A stretch of DNA of 64,000 nt from positions 374,796-438,795 of the forward strand of contig VSDK01020647.1 of assembly GCA_009767595.1 (NCBI GenBank). The letters run 5' to 3'. Of this stretch, positions 1 to 10,199 are shown piece by piece (position 1 is the stretch's first letter; each line of letters opens with the position of its first letter). This DNA comes from Symbiodinium kawagutii (lineage: Eukaryota; Sar; Dinophyceae; Suessiales; Symbiodiniaceae). The notes under the pieces were generated by a model. It worked only from the letters and a program-made list of their open reading frames with translations. It searched no databases and had not been told where the DNA came from. The translations under genes and the position numbers were made by a program.

Positions 1-960
1 ATATGGGGCAGGACAATGCTCCCAAACTGTTCTCATGGGGACCAGCATGGATTGATAATCAATGGGCATCATGAAAAAATGCCAACTCAATCGGAGAAAA
101 AATTGTTTCCCAAGTACTGAGAAAAGGTTTCATGTTGGAAGGGAATTTCAAATTTTTGCGCTGAAAAAATTCTGGGGAGTAGTTATCGCTGGGTTGCTGT
201 ACAGATAGTAGCGTATATTGTTGGAAATACCCAGATACCATCACAAAGCTAATCCCCAACCGTCTCAATTCAGTTAGTCGCAATGGGAACCCAAACCACT
301 GACAACTTCAGCTGCAACTATGGACAGACCATATGCCACCTGATAAGAGGCAGGTCCTGCCGTCTCCCACGGTGAATTGCGGGGCGAGCGCATTGAACCC
401 AAGGCCAAACTGTCAAACCTTACGGTTTACGGATCCTCGGAGCCTCGGAATATCAAGATATCAACGCCGATCATGCCCACGCATTCTCAGGCCAGAGTCG
501 TGCTCACAGAAATTATCGTTCTCAGTCATTGCGCGGCTGAGAAGGCTAGCTATTGAGCACGAGCGTGGCCCGCACACAAACGCGTGTGAAGCGCGCGTTC
601 ATTGTAGCCATGGTTTGGCCCGTCTTGCTTTAGTTCATTGGGCACAAGGCAAGTGACACGCGCCGGTCTTCCAGCTACATTGTTCGAAGTGTGGAGAGGA
701 AGATGGCGCGAACCATTGAACAAAAAGGTTGGCTGGCGGGTGGGTTGGATAGGTTGGTTGCTTGGTTGGTTGGTTGGTTGGTTGCGTCAAAGGTCATCAC
801 GACACATCACACCATGTATACATCAATGTTGCCCTGTGGATCATCAGGGCCCTTGAGCATCGCTGCATCGAGGAAACATCGGCGCCAGCTGCTTTACAGC
901 TTCAGGGCTGATCACCCTGAGTTCTAACATGGCAGCGGCGAAATGATCCCTGGAAGCACC
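1..960. other. Non-genic left flank
   Basis: No protein family could be recognised in this stretch; the open frames are short and of mixed composition. It contains a TTGG/GGTT microsatellite near 747-785. A TGGCAGCGGCG string at about 935 resembles the primer-binding-site sequence TGGTAGCGGAGC found in elements B and C, so the 5' LTR of element A could end near 934. No matching second LTR copy was found after element A, so this stays a guess. Confidence 0.4.
747..785. repeat. (TTGG)n microsatellite
   Basis: This is a run of GGTT/TTGG units interrupted by single changes (for example ATAGG and GCTTGG). It is a simple-sequence repeat in the non-genic flank. Confidence 0.85.
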
Positions 961-1029
961 CAGGCGTGAGCTCAACATCGCAACAGCAGATCATCCATCA
1001 TTTGATCATCAGCAGCCACTGCAGCAAGG

Positions 1030-1648
1030 ATGCATCAAAAAATGGCAACAGCCACAGCAGCAGAAACATCACTCAGCAGCCTCCGACAATACAAACTACC
1101 TCCACCAACATACGATGGAGAGTACGCATCATACGAAAAGTGGAAAATCAAATTTAGAGCGTATGTGGGGTTGGAACATCATCAATTCCCACATCTACTT
1201 GCAAGAGTTGAGACGACAACAGAGGCCATCACCGACACACTACTCACCCAGACAGCATCAACACAAGAAGAAGGAGCAACATGGGTCAGGCTGGCCTCAG
1301 AACTCCAATTCATCTTGGTGAGCGGCGCCAAAGGCGCAGCAGCAACAAGTGTGAGACAACAGTGGGCATCCAAGCCAACGGGGTTGAAACATGGAGACAG
1401 CTCGGCAGAAGATTCTCACCAAATTGCTCAAGCCCATCTTTGAAGAACATCGGTTTGAGGAATCATTTGCAGCATGGGAGTCTGAGGCCCATCGCTTTGA
1501 GAGAGACAATGGAGCAGCAATCCCCGACGGCATCAACAGAGCAGTCTTGCTCAACAAAACAAAGGGAGCTCTGCAGCAGCATCTCAAACTCATTTCATCC
1601 ACAATTACAACATACAATGAGCTCAGGACCGTCATCCTGGAGTACTAA
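1030..1648 (+). pseudogene. Element A gag (UBN2-like capsid), frameshifted
   Basis: The first frame (1030-1443) reads into a copia capsid-type segment with PPPTYDGEYASYEKWKIKF, the usual 'YDG...W...' opening of dinoflagellate copia Gag. After a frameshift the homology continues in the frame of 1391-1648 with FEEHRFEESFAAWESEAHRF and then a leucine-rich segment ending in LRTVILEY before a stop. This matches the helical capsid region seen in element B (FSAALREWESDVDRYAAEFG). Gag would package element RNA. The frameshift near 1390-1440 makes it non-functional. Confidence 0.75.
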
Positions 1649-1680
1649 ACCGACCGCAAGCATCATTTGGACACCTGTAT

Positions 1681-1683
1681 AGC

Positions 1684-1733
<50 letters not shown>

Positions 1734-1753
1734 GCAGCTGCAGCAGCAGCATC
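1681..1753 (+). repeat. (CAA)n then (CAG)n microsatellite in gag
   Basis: Runs of CAA units from about 1681 to 1733 are followed by CAG/GCA units to about 1753. Depending on frame this would code for poly-Gln or poly-Thr within the Gag linker. It is a likely slippage site that contributed to frame loss between the capsid and nucleocapsid parts. Confidence 0.9.
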
Positions 1754-1769
1754 ACAAGGTCCATCACCA

Positions 1770-2150
1770 ATGGACATAGGAGCATTCAACAAAAGAAAAG
1801 GAAAAGGACACAACAAAGGAAAAGGAAAGAATCAACAGAAAGGTTACAACAAAGGATACGGCAAAGGAAAGTCATCAAAAGAATTCAGCAATTACAACAC
1901 CTACGACAAAGGAGAGGAAAGCATCAATATCAACGACCGATTGGCCAAGCAACACCTTTCAAGGGAGCATCAAAGGGATACAACAAAGGAAAGAAGGAAA
2001 GCCATCAAAGGGCAAAGGAAAATCATCAGATCAACGCTACAAATCTGGCCAGCAAGGTCACATCGCACGGTTTCGCCGTGTGGCCATCTACAACTACGCA
2101 AACGAGGATCAGCAACCCATCAACGACCCAACATACGGCTGGCACAATGA
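1770..2150 (+). pseudogene. Element A nucleocapsid-like Gly/Lys-rich segment
   Basis: The translation starts MDIGAFNKRKGKGHNKGKGK and continues with Gly-Lys repeats. This is the basic linker that follows the capsid domain in dinoflagellate copia Gag, and a similar stretch is present in element B at 8300-8450. It probably bound RNA. No intact CCHC zinc knuckle is visible. The frame is lost near 2080, where the protease frame takes over. Confidence 0.65.
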
Positions 2151-3123
2151 TCAACAGAATTGGCATCAACAGGAGAATGATCAGGAATGGCACGGCCATC
2201 AAAGCTATGAAGAGCATCATTGCGAAACACATCATCCACAGCTATCGGCTCTACCACCACCGCCACAGCAAGCATTGGACAATTCCATCAGCACCACGCA
2301 ATCACTTCACATTGCAGCAATTCTTTCCATCAACAAGCTGGACATGGAGCTGAAGAACATCAAGCCGCAGGAATCTTTCGACATCCCGCTCGACAGCCGC
2401 GCAGCAACTCATGTCTGCCCACCATGGTGTGGGACATCATTCCCTCTCCATCAGATGAGCGAAGCATCAAAACCACATCTCCAGACCGTCAGCGATGAGA
2501 ACATCTATGTCTTTGGGCATCGTTGGATTCACTTTGTGAATCAAGGTGGCCACCAGTTGGTCATCTTTTCCTTCGCGCGCAAAGTCAAAAGTCCCATCTT
2601 GTCAGTGACCGGGCTCATTCATCAAGGATTCAAGGTCAACTTGAAGCAAGAGCTGACCATCGCCAACACCAACTTCTACAGCGACATCGTTCAGAAAGAT
2701 GGTTTGTTCTACATCAACTTGACACCAACTGATCAACCAGCAGGACATCAACTCTTAATCATCAATCAAGGCGATCAACAAGCGGCAATGATTGCACCAA
2801 CATCCATCGGTTCACCCATCACACGCAACAACGACTACTGGACTATGAACAACGAGTGCTACATCGCGCGCATCCACAAGAGGCTCAGAAAGGCAATGTT
2901 TATGCCATCGAAGGGGCGTCCCATCCCTGTCGAATGGCTTGAGGATTGCCAGGAAACCAACATCAGACAACCAGGACTGCAGCAGAAAATCATCGAGGAG
3001 AAGTATCAGGCACTCAGCAAGAGTGATCAGCTACAGGTCATCGAAGGCTCATCTTGGATAGGCGAGACATGGTTCAAACCAAAGAAGGGCCCCCAAGGTG
3101 ACACCATCACAGGCGAAGCATAG
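2080..3123 (+). pseudogene. Element A protease and pre-integrase region
   Basis: This is a 347-residue open frame. Around residues 100-110 it has DIPLDSRAATHVCP, which corresponds to the aspartic protease active-site segment (D-S/T-G-A...HVCP) of dinoflagellate copia Pol, but with Gly replaced by Arg (DSR in place of DSG). Downstream residues (VFGHRWIHFVNQGG, LVIFSFARKVKSPILSV) fit the protease fold and the pre-integrase linker. The substitution at the catalytic loop and loss of frame after 3123 argue that it is dead. It is preceded by the nucleocapsid frame and followed by the integrase. Confidence 0.7.
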
Positions 3124-3800
3124 GCATCAAGGCGCGCATCCACGGAAAAGGGCGTCTATTGAGAAAAGGCCATCAGGTTATGAGCAGATAGCAACAAAGT
3201 CAACAGAAGGCATCAAGGCTTCAACAGAAAAATGAGACAACAGGAAAGACAACATCAGAATCAAGGACATATGAGAGACATCAAGCGCTAAAGACACAAC
3301 ATCCTACAGGAACAGCAACAGCATCATCACAAGCACCATCAAAGAGAATCAGAGGCAAGCAAACACCAGCAGCAGAGCAATCAACATCAACATCAACTAC
3401 AAGAGACATTCAGATGGAAGACAACAGACACATCGGTGCCAAAACAACTGTTCCACCTCCTGATCCATCATCTCACTCACAGGACTGCTGGGTGAGAGAG
3501 GGTCATCTGTGGAAGAGAGTCCACATCAATCCGAGAACATCGTTCTACAGCGCAGAGCCATCCAACGCTGGGCCCATCATTGACAATCTACTCCCAACAA
3601 GGCAGACATTCATCAAGCCAACTGACGTGGTAGCAGAGGCCATCAGGCCGATGATGAATGGACCATCTGGACAGGATCCATCAACTGTGAGGAGCACATC
3701 ACCTACAAGCAGGAGATCGACGACGAGGAATATCAACAGACATCATCAGCGGTAACCAGCCAAGCCAACGAGAGCACCAGCACAGCCAACACATCAGGAG
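3124..3800 (+). other. Frameless spacer inside element A
   Basis: No sustained protein homology was recognised here, although the place would be expected to hold the protease-integrase linker. The stretch keeps the same dense CATC/CATCA plus-strand composition as the rest of element A, with 12 CATC counted by eye in 3121-3420. It therefore belongs to the element and shows that the bias does not depend on a reading frame. Confidence 0.6.
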
Positions 3801-5033
3801 ATGATTGAGCATCAGTTGACACACATGCCATTTCGGGACTGGCGTCCCATCTGCGTTCAAGGCAGAAGCAAAGCATCGGCACATCAGAAACAACGCAGCA
3901 GAAAGCCCATCATCCAGGTTGACTTTGCATACACGAAAGGCTTCAACGACCCACACACACATTACCAGCGCTTACAGCACGTGACATCGAAACAGGCCTG
4001 CGCACATCAGCACTCATCCCAGACAAGCAATCCATGATGGACTATTGCATCAACACACTCATTGCCTTCATCATGGAGACAGACAGAACAAGCATATCTC
4101 AAGCAATCGTCCATGGAGCAGCATCAAAGCTCGGCAGCATCACTGTGAGATTCTCACCCGCATACAGCTGCCAGAGTCAAGGCAGCATTGAGAGGCTTAT
4201 CGAACTTTGTTCAGCCATGTGAGAGTCATCGGAGAGCACGTTAAGCCAACACCGCCGTCAACATGAATCATCCCATCACGCCATGGGTGATCAAGCGCAG
4301 CAGCTTTCTCATAAACAACTATTTGGTCCATTCAGACGGCTTCACATCATACTACCGTCGGTGGGGGACAAATGATCAAACCCCCATCTGTGAGTTTGGA
4401 GAGACCATCCTCCACACGCCACCGCAATCAGCGAAGTCACATCCCAAGCTCGAGAACATGTTCTACAACGGCATCTGGCTTGGGGAAGATCCACCGCCAG
4501 GAGAATCCTACGTTGGCATCTCAGGAAGAGTCATCAAAGCAAGAACCATCAGAAGACAAATCAATGACAGCCCTTTGGGCGCCATCCTTCCAGCAATGAT
4601 GACAAGAGCAACAGCATCAACAGAGAACAACGATGAAGAGAGCAGACAACAACAACTATCACCGGAGCCCGCAACATCGCAGCAAGAGCAACTACCAACA
4701 ACAAAGAATCCACCATCAGCATCAGAACAAACAATTGCCAAGAAGCAAAACACATCACCAACACTACCAATACCACCGCCAACAACAAGTCCCGAAGCCA
4801 TCACAGACAGAGTCACGTCACCATCCATGTCTCCTGCGCGAAGCCCAGGCAGGGCATTCAACGAATCATACAGGCGACAACTTGACGACAGCATCACAGA
4901 TGGCAGCCAATCAAAGCAAACCAAAACATCAGAACGACAACAAGCAGCCACACGACCAGAGGAACCATCGCAACCAGCCAGGACCAAAACCCGCATCGGA
5001 ACAAAGAATCCTGGAACCTATCATCAAACATGA
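3801..5033 (+). pseudogene. Element A integrase, frameshifted
   Basis: The pieces run in order. The zinc-binding-like entry THMPFRDWRPICVQGRSKA (3801-3880; the first Cys of the usual WCxxC is Arg) is followed by the first catalytic Asp in PIIQVDFAYTKGF (about 3910-3945). The third catalytic segment, SPAYSCQSQGSIERL, with its Glu, lies at 4155-4200. The C-terminal domain follows, with TPICEFGETILH and MFYNGIWLGEDPPPGESYVGI in the frame of 4263-5033, and then a long Pro/Gln/Ser-rich linker from about 4590. Integrase would insert the cDNA copy. At least one frameshift separates the two main parts, so it is not functional. Confidence 0.75.
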
Positions 5034-5072
5034 TATCAAGGCTCTGACCCCATCAAACTCAAACAGGGCGCG

Positions 5073-5174
5073 ATGAAGGAGACGACATCAATGGTCAATC
5101 AAGGAGTGTTCGGGGAAATCAACATCGAACAGGCAACAGAGGAAGAAAATCAGAACATCATTGAACCCCGTTGA
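5073..5174 (+). pseudogene. Element A reverse transcriptase start, truncated
   Basis: The frame starting MKETTSMVNQGVFGEINIEQ resembles the segment that opens the copia reverse transcriptase domain ('...GVY.EV.I..LT....'). It runs only to a stop at 5174. No RT core motif follows; instead, helicase-like sequence begins. This marks the right truncation point of element A. Confidence 0.5.
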
Positions 5175-6467
5175 TCGTCATAGTCGCGAACAACGACAGC
5201 AAATATCAGATCAACAAGCTCCGGGCCAAGAAGTACGCGAAGGATTCTGGCGCGAACCTGCGGCGGTCCATTGCCAAAGATCAAGCCTCCAGCCAAGCGC
5301 TCCGATCTCAGTCCTGCGACAAAGATCGCAAAATACAGTGCCTTGGCCTTGTTAGAAAATATTCTGGCATCTTTCTATTAAGGAGCGCCCGTTTCGTTGC
5401 CATGTCACGGAACATGCGCCGCAGGTGGTTGACCTACCATGACAAAGACACCACCAGCAACCTGCTGGGCGCCCTCTTGTTGGCCATCGGCACGCGCGTC
5501 TTCCTGACCGAGCACATTGACAGGTCGGAGGAGAAATGTTTTTTGCACAACGATGCCCTCTATGTCAAGTTCGATGGGGCCGGCTGGCAGCTGCCGGGCG
5601 TTGGCCAGCCAGGCTCCCTCAAAACTTGATCCTCCTTGCCTACCTGATCATCATCATTCCCCTTCAGACGGTCCTCCAAAATTCCTGACAACCGGTCCTG
5701 AACGTCTATCCCATCGTGGCAAAGACCAACGACTGGTATTTGGACAGGGGACGAAAAACGAAGGCGCTCAAGGTGAAGCGCTGCCAGTTGCCACTGGCGC
5801 CTGGTGGCCGCAAGCAGGGCGCAACGCCGAGAAGATGTCCTCATCATGCGGCCTTCCCCGACATGGTTGTACGACCGCGGCAATGCTTCAGATGGCCCGG
5901 ACCTGCTCCTGAAGAAGTTGCAGGGCGAAAGCATCAATTGGGCAGCTGTCCGGGAAGCCCGGCGCCCTTGCGCAAAGGGTGCGAAATGCGGGCAAGTCTT
6001 GCCAGTAGACGCGTTCAACCAGGAGCAATGGGAACTCAGCCGCGCAAACAAGACTGCAAAATGTAGAAATTGCACGGAAGGCAAGATTCTCAAGCGCCGG
6101 AAGCTCAATCCCGACAGCCTGCAGAAGTACCGGCGCCTGGCGTGTGACACGGACAAGATGCCTTCCCGCGGCCGCAGCTGGCGCAAAATGATGCCGACTG
6201 CAAGCGTCGCTGCTTGAAGCGCCTCCAAACACAGAGGGCCTGGATGCAGCGCAGCCGGCGCTTCGATATCAAGAAGCAGCCGGACTTCGAGCCGCAAATG
6301 GTCACCGTGCCGGCGAATGGCATCCTGTGTTTGGACTGTCAAGACGAGCTGCGGAATCAAACCACAACGGAGAAAACAGGGTTCTTCACCTGCAAAGCCT
6401 GCGGGATCTTTCCAGCCGCTGCTTCCATAAGCGAGGACCGGGCCAGGCGTTGCTTGAACTGCGCTTC
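5171..6467 (+). pseudogene. PIF1-like helicase with Stc1-like Cys-rich domain, 5' part
   Basis: Fragments in three frames follow one another in the order of a dinoflagellate PIF1/RecD-like helicase C-terminus. They are NDSKYQINKLRAKKYAKDSG (5180-5240), WLTYHDKDTTSNLL...TEHIDRSEEK (5428-5540), FDGAGWQL (5570), VYPIVAKTNDWYLDRGRKTK (5707-5765) and QLPLAP (5785). Next comes VAASRAQRREDVLIMRP (about 5800), which resembles helicase motif VI. The expected ITAHAxQG segment between LPLAP and VAASR is missing, so the gene has an internal deletion. A Cys-rich region with CAKGAKC...CRNC (5970-6078) and CKAC...CLNC (6391-6462) resembles an Stc1-type zinc domain. Element B interrupts the second Cys cluster at 6467. 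The annotation rests on remembered family patterns. Confidence 0.65.
6463..6467. repeat. Target-site duplication of element B, left copy
   Basis: The 5-bp sequence GCTTC lies directly before the 5' LTR. The same GCTTC follows the 3' LTR at 13087-13091. A 5-bp duplication is the usual footprint of copia integrase. Confidence 0.9.
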
Positions 6468-6656
6468 TGTGAATTTTCCGTTACACGTGTCACACAGCAG
6501 TTTAGCTGTCACTAGTACTTGTACAGGACTTGTTTAAGACCTAGGGGTTTGAGCCAACTGGAACCACTTGAACTTGAGTTATTTTTGAGGATAGCACCAA
6601 GAGGTGGAAAAAGTAGAGCCCAATACGCTAGCTGCCTGCGGACTTCCGTTTTCGCA
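6468..6656 (+). repeat. Element B 5' LTR
   Basis: It starts TGTGAATTTTCCG and ends CGCA. It shares long blocks with the 3' LTR, among them the block around ACACAGCAGTTTAGCTGTCA and a block from GAGGATAGCACCAAGA to ACTTCCGTTTT. It carries about 22 bp (near CTAGGGGTTTGAGCC) that the 3' LTR lacks, and lacks about 32 bp (near ACTCTTGTTTTCG) present in the 3' copy. The two copies therefore differ by block indels in the middle. Confidence 0.92.
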
Positions 6657-6668
6657 TGGTAGCGGAGC
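6657..6668 (+). promoter_or_regulatory. Primer-binding site of element B
   Basis: TGGTAGCGGAGC lies immediately after the 5' LTR. It resembles the initiator-Met tRNA complement TGGTATCAGAGC used by many LTR elements, with two differences. The same 12-mer follows the 5' terminal repeat of element C at 15665. Confidence 0.75.
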
Positions 6669-6754
6669 TCTGAGCGGGTAGCACCGCCAGACTCCAAGGG
6701 CCTTTCCGGAGGTTGGAACAAGCGGGAAGCCTCGCTCACTGAGCGGGCAGCTTA

Positions 6755-7755
6755 ATGAGTGGAGGACCTCGCTCCGAAGCGGGGCCCCTCTACACGCCAA
6801 CACGTCCAGCAACGACGGTTGGTGGAACAGGTCTTCTGGTCAATGGTGGTCACGTGGCTGGGAGTCGCAGCGGCAAAGTTGGTCAAGAACAGACTGGACC
6901 AGCTCCAACACTGCGTGGTCTGACTGGCGAGCCGGCGCCAGCAGCACCACAACACCTAGTGGGAGCGACCGCCCCACAGCAACCCCAAGGCACAAGCCCA
7001 GGAACCATAGAGGTAAGCGCAGCAGCCAAAGAAAAGCTGAACGCATACAACGAGGACAGGCCAGAAGAGCAGCAGCTCTCCGCAGAGGGGCAGCAGCTCC
7101 CGGAGCCTCATTTTCCGGCTCGGAGGAAAAGCCCGAAATCGTTCAAGCACAACCTGCACACCGACAGGAACAGCCGACTGTTCCGAACCACACACCAGGA
7201 AATTCAGCGCAGCAAGGAGGAGAAGTAGCACAAGTAGCACACCCACACCTTAGCAGCGCACACGCGCGAACACTGTGGCATCGCTCCAGCAAGCACGTGA
7301 CCTTTTGAACTCCCATCCCTCGGACAGGAGCAATGGAGCAATCACAGCCCTCCAGCGGGCCGCCGGCATCGGCCCCACCGGTCGGCATGACCGCACAACA
7401 GGTCATCGAGCAAATGCAGCAAATGCAACAACACCAAACACAGATGGCGAACATGCTTCAAGCAGCTCAAGCTCGTCAAGCTGAAGCTCAAGCTCGTCAA
7501 GCTGAATTGGAAGTTACAGTGGCGAACCTCCAGCACCAATTGGCTATGCAAGCCAGTGCCGGAGCAAGTCAGCCTACAAGTAGTCAGGCGCCCATGCCTG
7601 TGTCTCACCCTTTTCAAGGCGTGGACCTGCTCAAACAAGCTGTGAAGCCATCGAAATCATTAAGTGAAAAAGGTGCGGCTGATTGGGAAAGGTTTGTGTT
7701 TCACGTTGAATTCTTTTCTTGCGCTGATGGACGATCGTTACCCCCGAGTACCTAG
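6755..7755 (+). pseudogene. Element B gag N-terminal part
   Basis: Two frames cover the Gag start. 6755-7228 is a Pro/Gly/Gln-rich leader. 7333-7755 begins MEQSQPSSGPPASAPPVG and contains a coiled-coil segment with repeats of QARQAEA (7465-7515, encoded by a short tandem repeat) followed by a GVDLLKQAVKPSKSLSEKGA segment. The latter is the usual entry to the dinoflagellate copia capsid domain. The frame breaks near 7735; the protein continues in the next frame (TPEYLDEARRASKP), so Gag is split. Confidence 0.7.
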
Positions 7756-7796
7756 ATGAAGCTCGGCGGGCATCGAAACCATGCGCCATCGAAGGC

Positions 7797-9032
7797 ATGG
7801 CATTGGAATATAGGATGCTGTCCATCAAACTTTTTGGGTTGATCACTTCGTGGACGCAAGATGCCCTGAGTGCGGTGAAAATCGCCCGGGGAATTCAAGG
7901 ACAAAATGGATTTGAACTGTGGCGCCTTTTGCGGCGGGAATACCGCCCAGAACAAACCAACAAATCCTTGATATGGCGTAGAACGTTGTTGTCCCCCAAA
8001 TTTCCCACGCGTGAAGCCGAATTCAGCGCAGCATTGCGAGAATGGGAAAGCGATGTTGATCGTTATGCGGCCGAGTTCGGAACAGAACGCGCGATAGCAG
8101 GCGAAGATAAGAGAGCTTTGCTGATCACTGAAAGTCCGGCAGCTCTCAGACAACACTTGGCTATGCATGCGGCCACCCTCACAACATACGAGCAAGTCCG
8201 TGCAGCGGTGGTAAGCTACCTCCAAGCCAAGAGGGTTTGGGTAACAACAGCTACGTACGCAGCAGGGCACACCGCGCGCACAAGGGACCCAGATGCAATG
8301 GCCAAAGACAAGGTCGACGACAAGAAAGGCAAAGGCAAGGGAAAACAAGACAGTAAAGGGAAGAAAGGAGACGGAAAGAAGAAAGGCGATGGCAAAAAGA
8401 ACGAAAAAGGCGAACACGGCAAAAACGCCCCAAAGAAGGACGAAAAGGAAAAGCGCGCAATCTGCTGGCGAAACCACTCCACGCAAGAGTGTTGGTACAA
8501 CGCGAAAGGCCAAGGGAAACAAAACTACGACCCCGCCCCCGGAAAAGGACGAGGGAACGTCCAAGCCGTCAACGAGGAAAACACGTCGAGTGCCCCCACG
8601 TCGGTTGGCCCATCAATTTCCCATGCGGGCAACTCCGCTGGGAACGCCTCATCTTCAAAATCGGGTATCCGTCACGTGTACGACCGTGCGCATGTAATGC
8701 GGATTGGCAAAAAACATCAACAATCCAACAAAGGCGAGCTCCTCGTTGACGCTGGCGCGAATGTTTCCGCGCGTCGGCCCGGATCGTTTTGGCAGCCGGT
8801 TGATTCAAGTGAGACGCTGGCTTTGTTTTCCGTCGACGACACGGCATTGAAGTGTGAAGGATCCATTGAGCCTGTTTTGCTTTTGGGTGCCAAACAACGC
8901 CAAACTGCGAAAACCAAGTTCCAAGTCGTACATGGCCTCACCGATGACATTTTGTCCGTGAATAGGGCCATCGCTGCCGGAGCCACGGTGGTGTTCAGCC
9001 AGCCCAACCAGTTCCTATGTACAATGGGCTGA
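7797..9032 (+). pseudogene. Element B gag capsid, nucleocapsid and protease
   Basis: This is a 411-residue open frame. Residues about 1-150 are the helical capsid domain (ARGIQGQNGFELWRLLRREY, FSAALREWESDVDRYAAEFG). Residues 165-220 are Lys/Gly-rich nucleocapsid with a degenerate zinc knuckle (CWRNHSTQECWYN). Residues near 315-325 are the aspartic protease active site GELLVDAGANVSARRPG, with DAG in place of the usual DSG/DTG. The C-terminal half (VHGLTDDILSVNRAIAAGA) also fits retroviral-type proteases. The real N-terminus lies upstream in another frame; this ATG is internal. The frame is lost after 9032. Confidence 0.8.
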
Positions 9033-9114
9033 TGGCTCTCGTGCGGATTTTCACCGCCGAGGAAACCAATTCATCACGCCGTTTCAAGAAGTCCTCCGGC
9101 AATCCTCGCAAACT

Positions 9115-10110
9115 GTGGCTGCGATCGGTGATGGTGACGCAGCGTTGGAAGATCCAGATGCAGAGGCTGCCCCGGACTATTTCATGCGACATGGCGACAG
9201 TGAGTCGGAAGCAGACCACCGTGAAGGCGAACCAGATCAAGAGGAACAAAGTGCGGGCGACGATGATGAACGCTTGGATTTGGAACAACAAGCGTTGGAA
9301 CCACAACCGCATGAACCGTCAAGCTTACCTAGCCCCAAGGAACCCACAGAAGACGAGAAACAACGTCCTTGTCTGACGCACTTGCCGTTTGCACTGTGGT
9401 GTGAGCTATGTGTGGCGGGGGCTGGCAGAGACGGCCACCATCGCAGGAAACCAACCGCGGCAGATGGCCAATTGGAAACCGTTGTTCAAGCCGACTACAC
9501 GTTCTTCAGCCGAAACGGGCACCACACCTTGACGCTGGTAACGGTCCCAACCCTTGTGGACAAAACGAGTGGATGGCCTTTATCGCTCCAAATCACAAAG
9601 ACGGGTGACTGCTCCCAATACGTTCTCAACACAGTCGAGCAATACTTGCGCACACTTGGGCACGAAAAGACCATCATCCAAATTGGCCAAGAAAACTCAC
9701 TCAGAAGCGTGGCAAAGGCAATCCAGAAACGCCTTGGCGACAACAGAGTGCAGATTCGGGAAGCTCCGATCCACTCACACCAGAGCCAAGGAGCCGTGGA
9801 AGGTGAACATGGAAAACTAGCAGGGTTGGTTCGCGCAATCTTCTTGGATTTGCAGCTAAAATATCTCACCTGCCAAGTGGATGTGAATCATGTTGCTTTC
9901 CCGTGGTTGGTTCGGCACGCCGCATGGCTGGCTGCCCGTTTCCAGCCGCTCACCAAAGATCATGCCACGCCATATCGCATTGTAAACGGTGTGGACTACA
10001 CGCCGCCTGTGTGCCAGTTCGGTGAAACTGGCTCGATTGCCACAGCCGGGTTCGAAGACACAACGTCGCTGGGTGAAAGGCATTTGGGTTGGGAGATTGG
10101 AAAGAGATGA
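9115..10110 (+). pseudogene. Element B integrase
   Basis: An acidic linker is followed by the entry motif HLPFALWCELCVAGAGRDGHH (about 9380-9440), then the first catalytic Asp in ETVVQADYTFF (about 9490). The second catalytic region reads TIIQIGQENSLRSVAKAI, so the expected Asp is missing. The third, with its Glu, is SHQSQGAVEGEHGKLAGLVR (about 9775-9830). The C-terminal domain starts PPVCQFGETGS and continues after a frameshift near 10070 in the frame of 9989-10738 (GIWVGRLERDDTHIILT). Loss of the second Asp and the frameshift make it inactive. Confidence 0.82.
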
Positions 10111-10199
10111 CACTCACATCATCCTGACTGCAGCGGGCGCCTTGAGCGTTCGTTCCGTGCGGCGTCTCCCACCGTCAAGCCAATGGCAAGCAGCAACGT

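Larger units (their letters stand above)
985..5174 (+). mobile_element. Element A: truncated Ty1/copia retrotransposon
   Basis: Gag, protease, integrase and the first residues of reverse transcriptase occur in Ty1/copia order (gag-PR-IN-RT) on the plus strand. The element is broken by several frameshifts and a frameless stretch at 3124-3800. It stops abruptly about 34 codons into the reverse transcriptase region, where helicase-like sequence begins. No LTR pair was found, so both ends are probably lost. The element is marked by extreme over-representation of CATC/CATCA on the plus strand in coding and non-coding parts alike; this ends at the right junction, which helps set the boundary. It is surely inactive. 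Confidence 0.85.

Noticed and set aside
2026-2235. Hydrophobic minus-strand frame that looks like a membrane protein
   Set aside because: It is the complement of the CATC-rich element A sequence, which forces Met/Leu/Ile/Val codons on the minus strand.
4508-4996. A 162-residue minus-strand Val/Leu/Cys-rich frame opposite the element A linker
   Set aside because: It is the shadow of the biased plus-strand integrase linker, with no recognisable domain.
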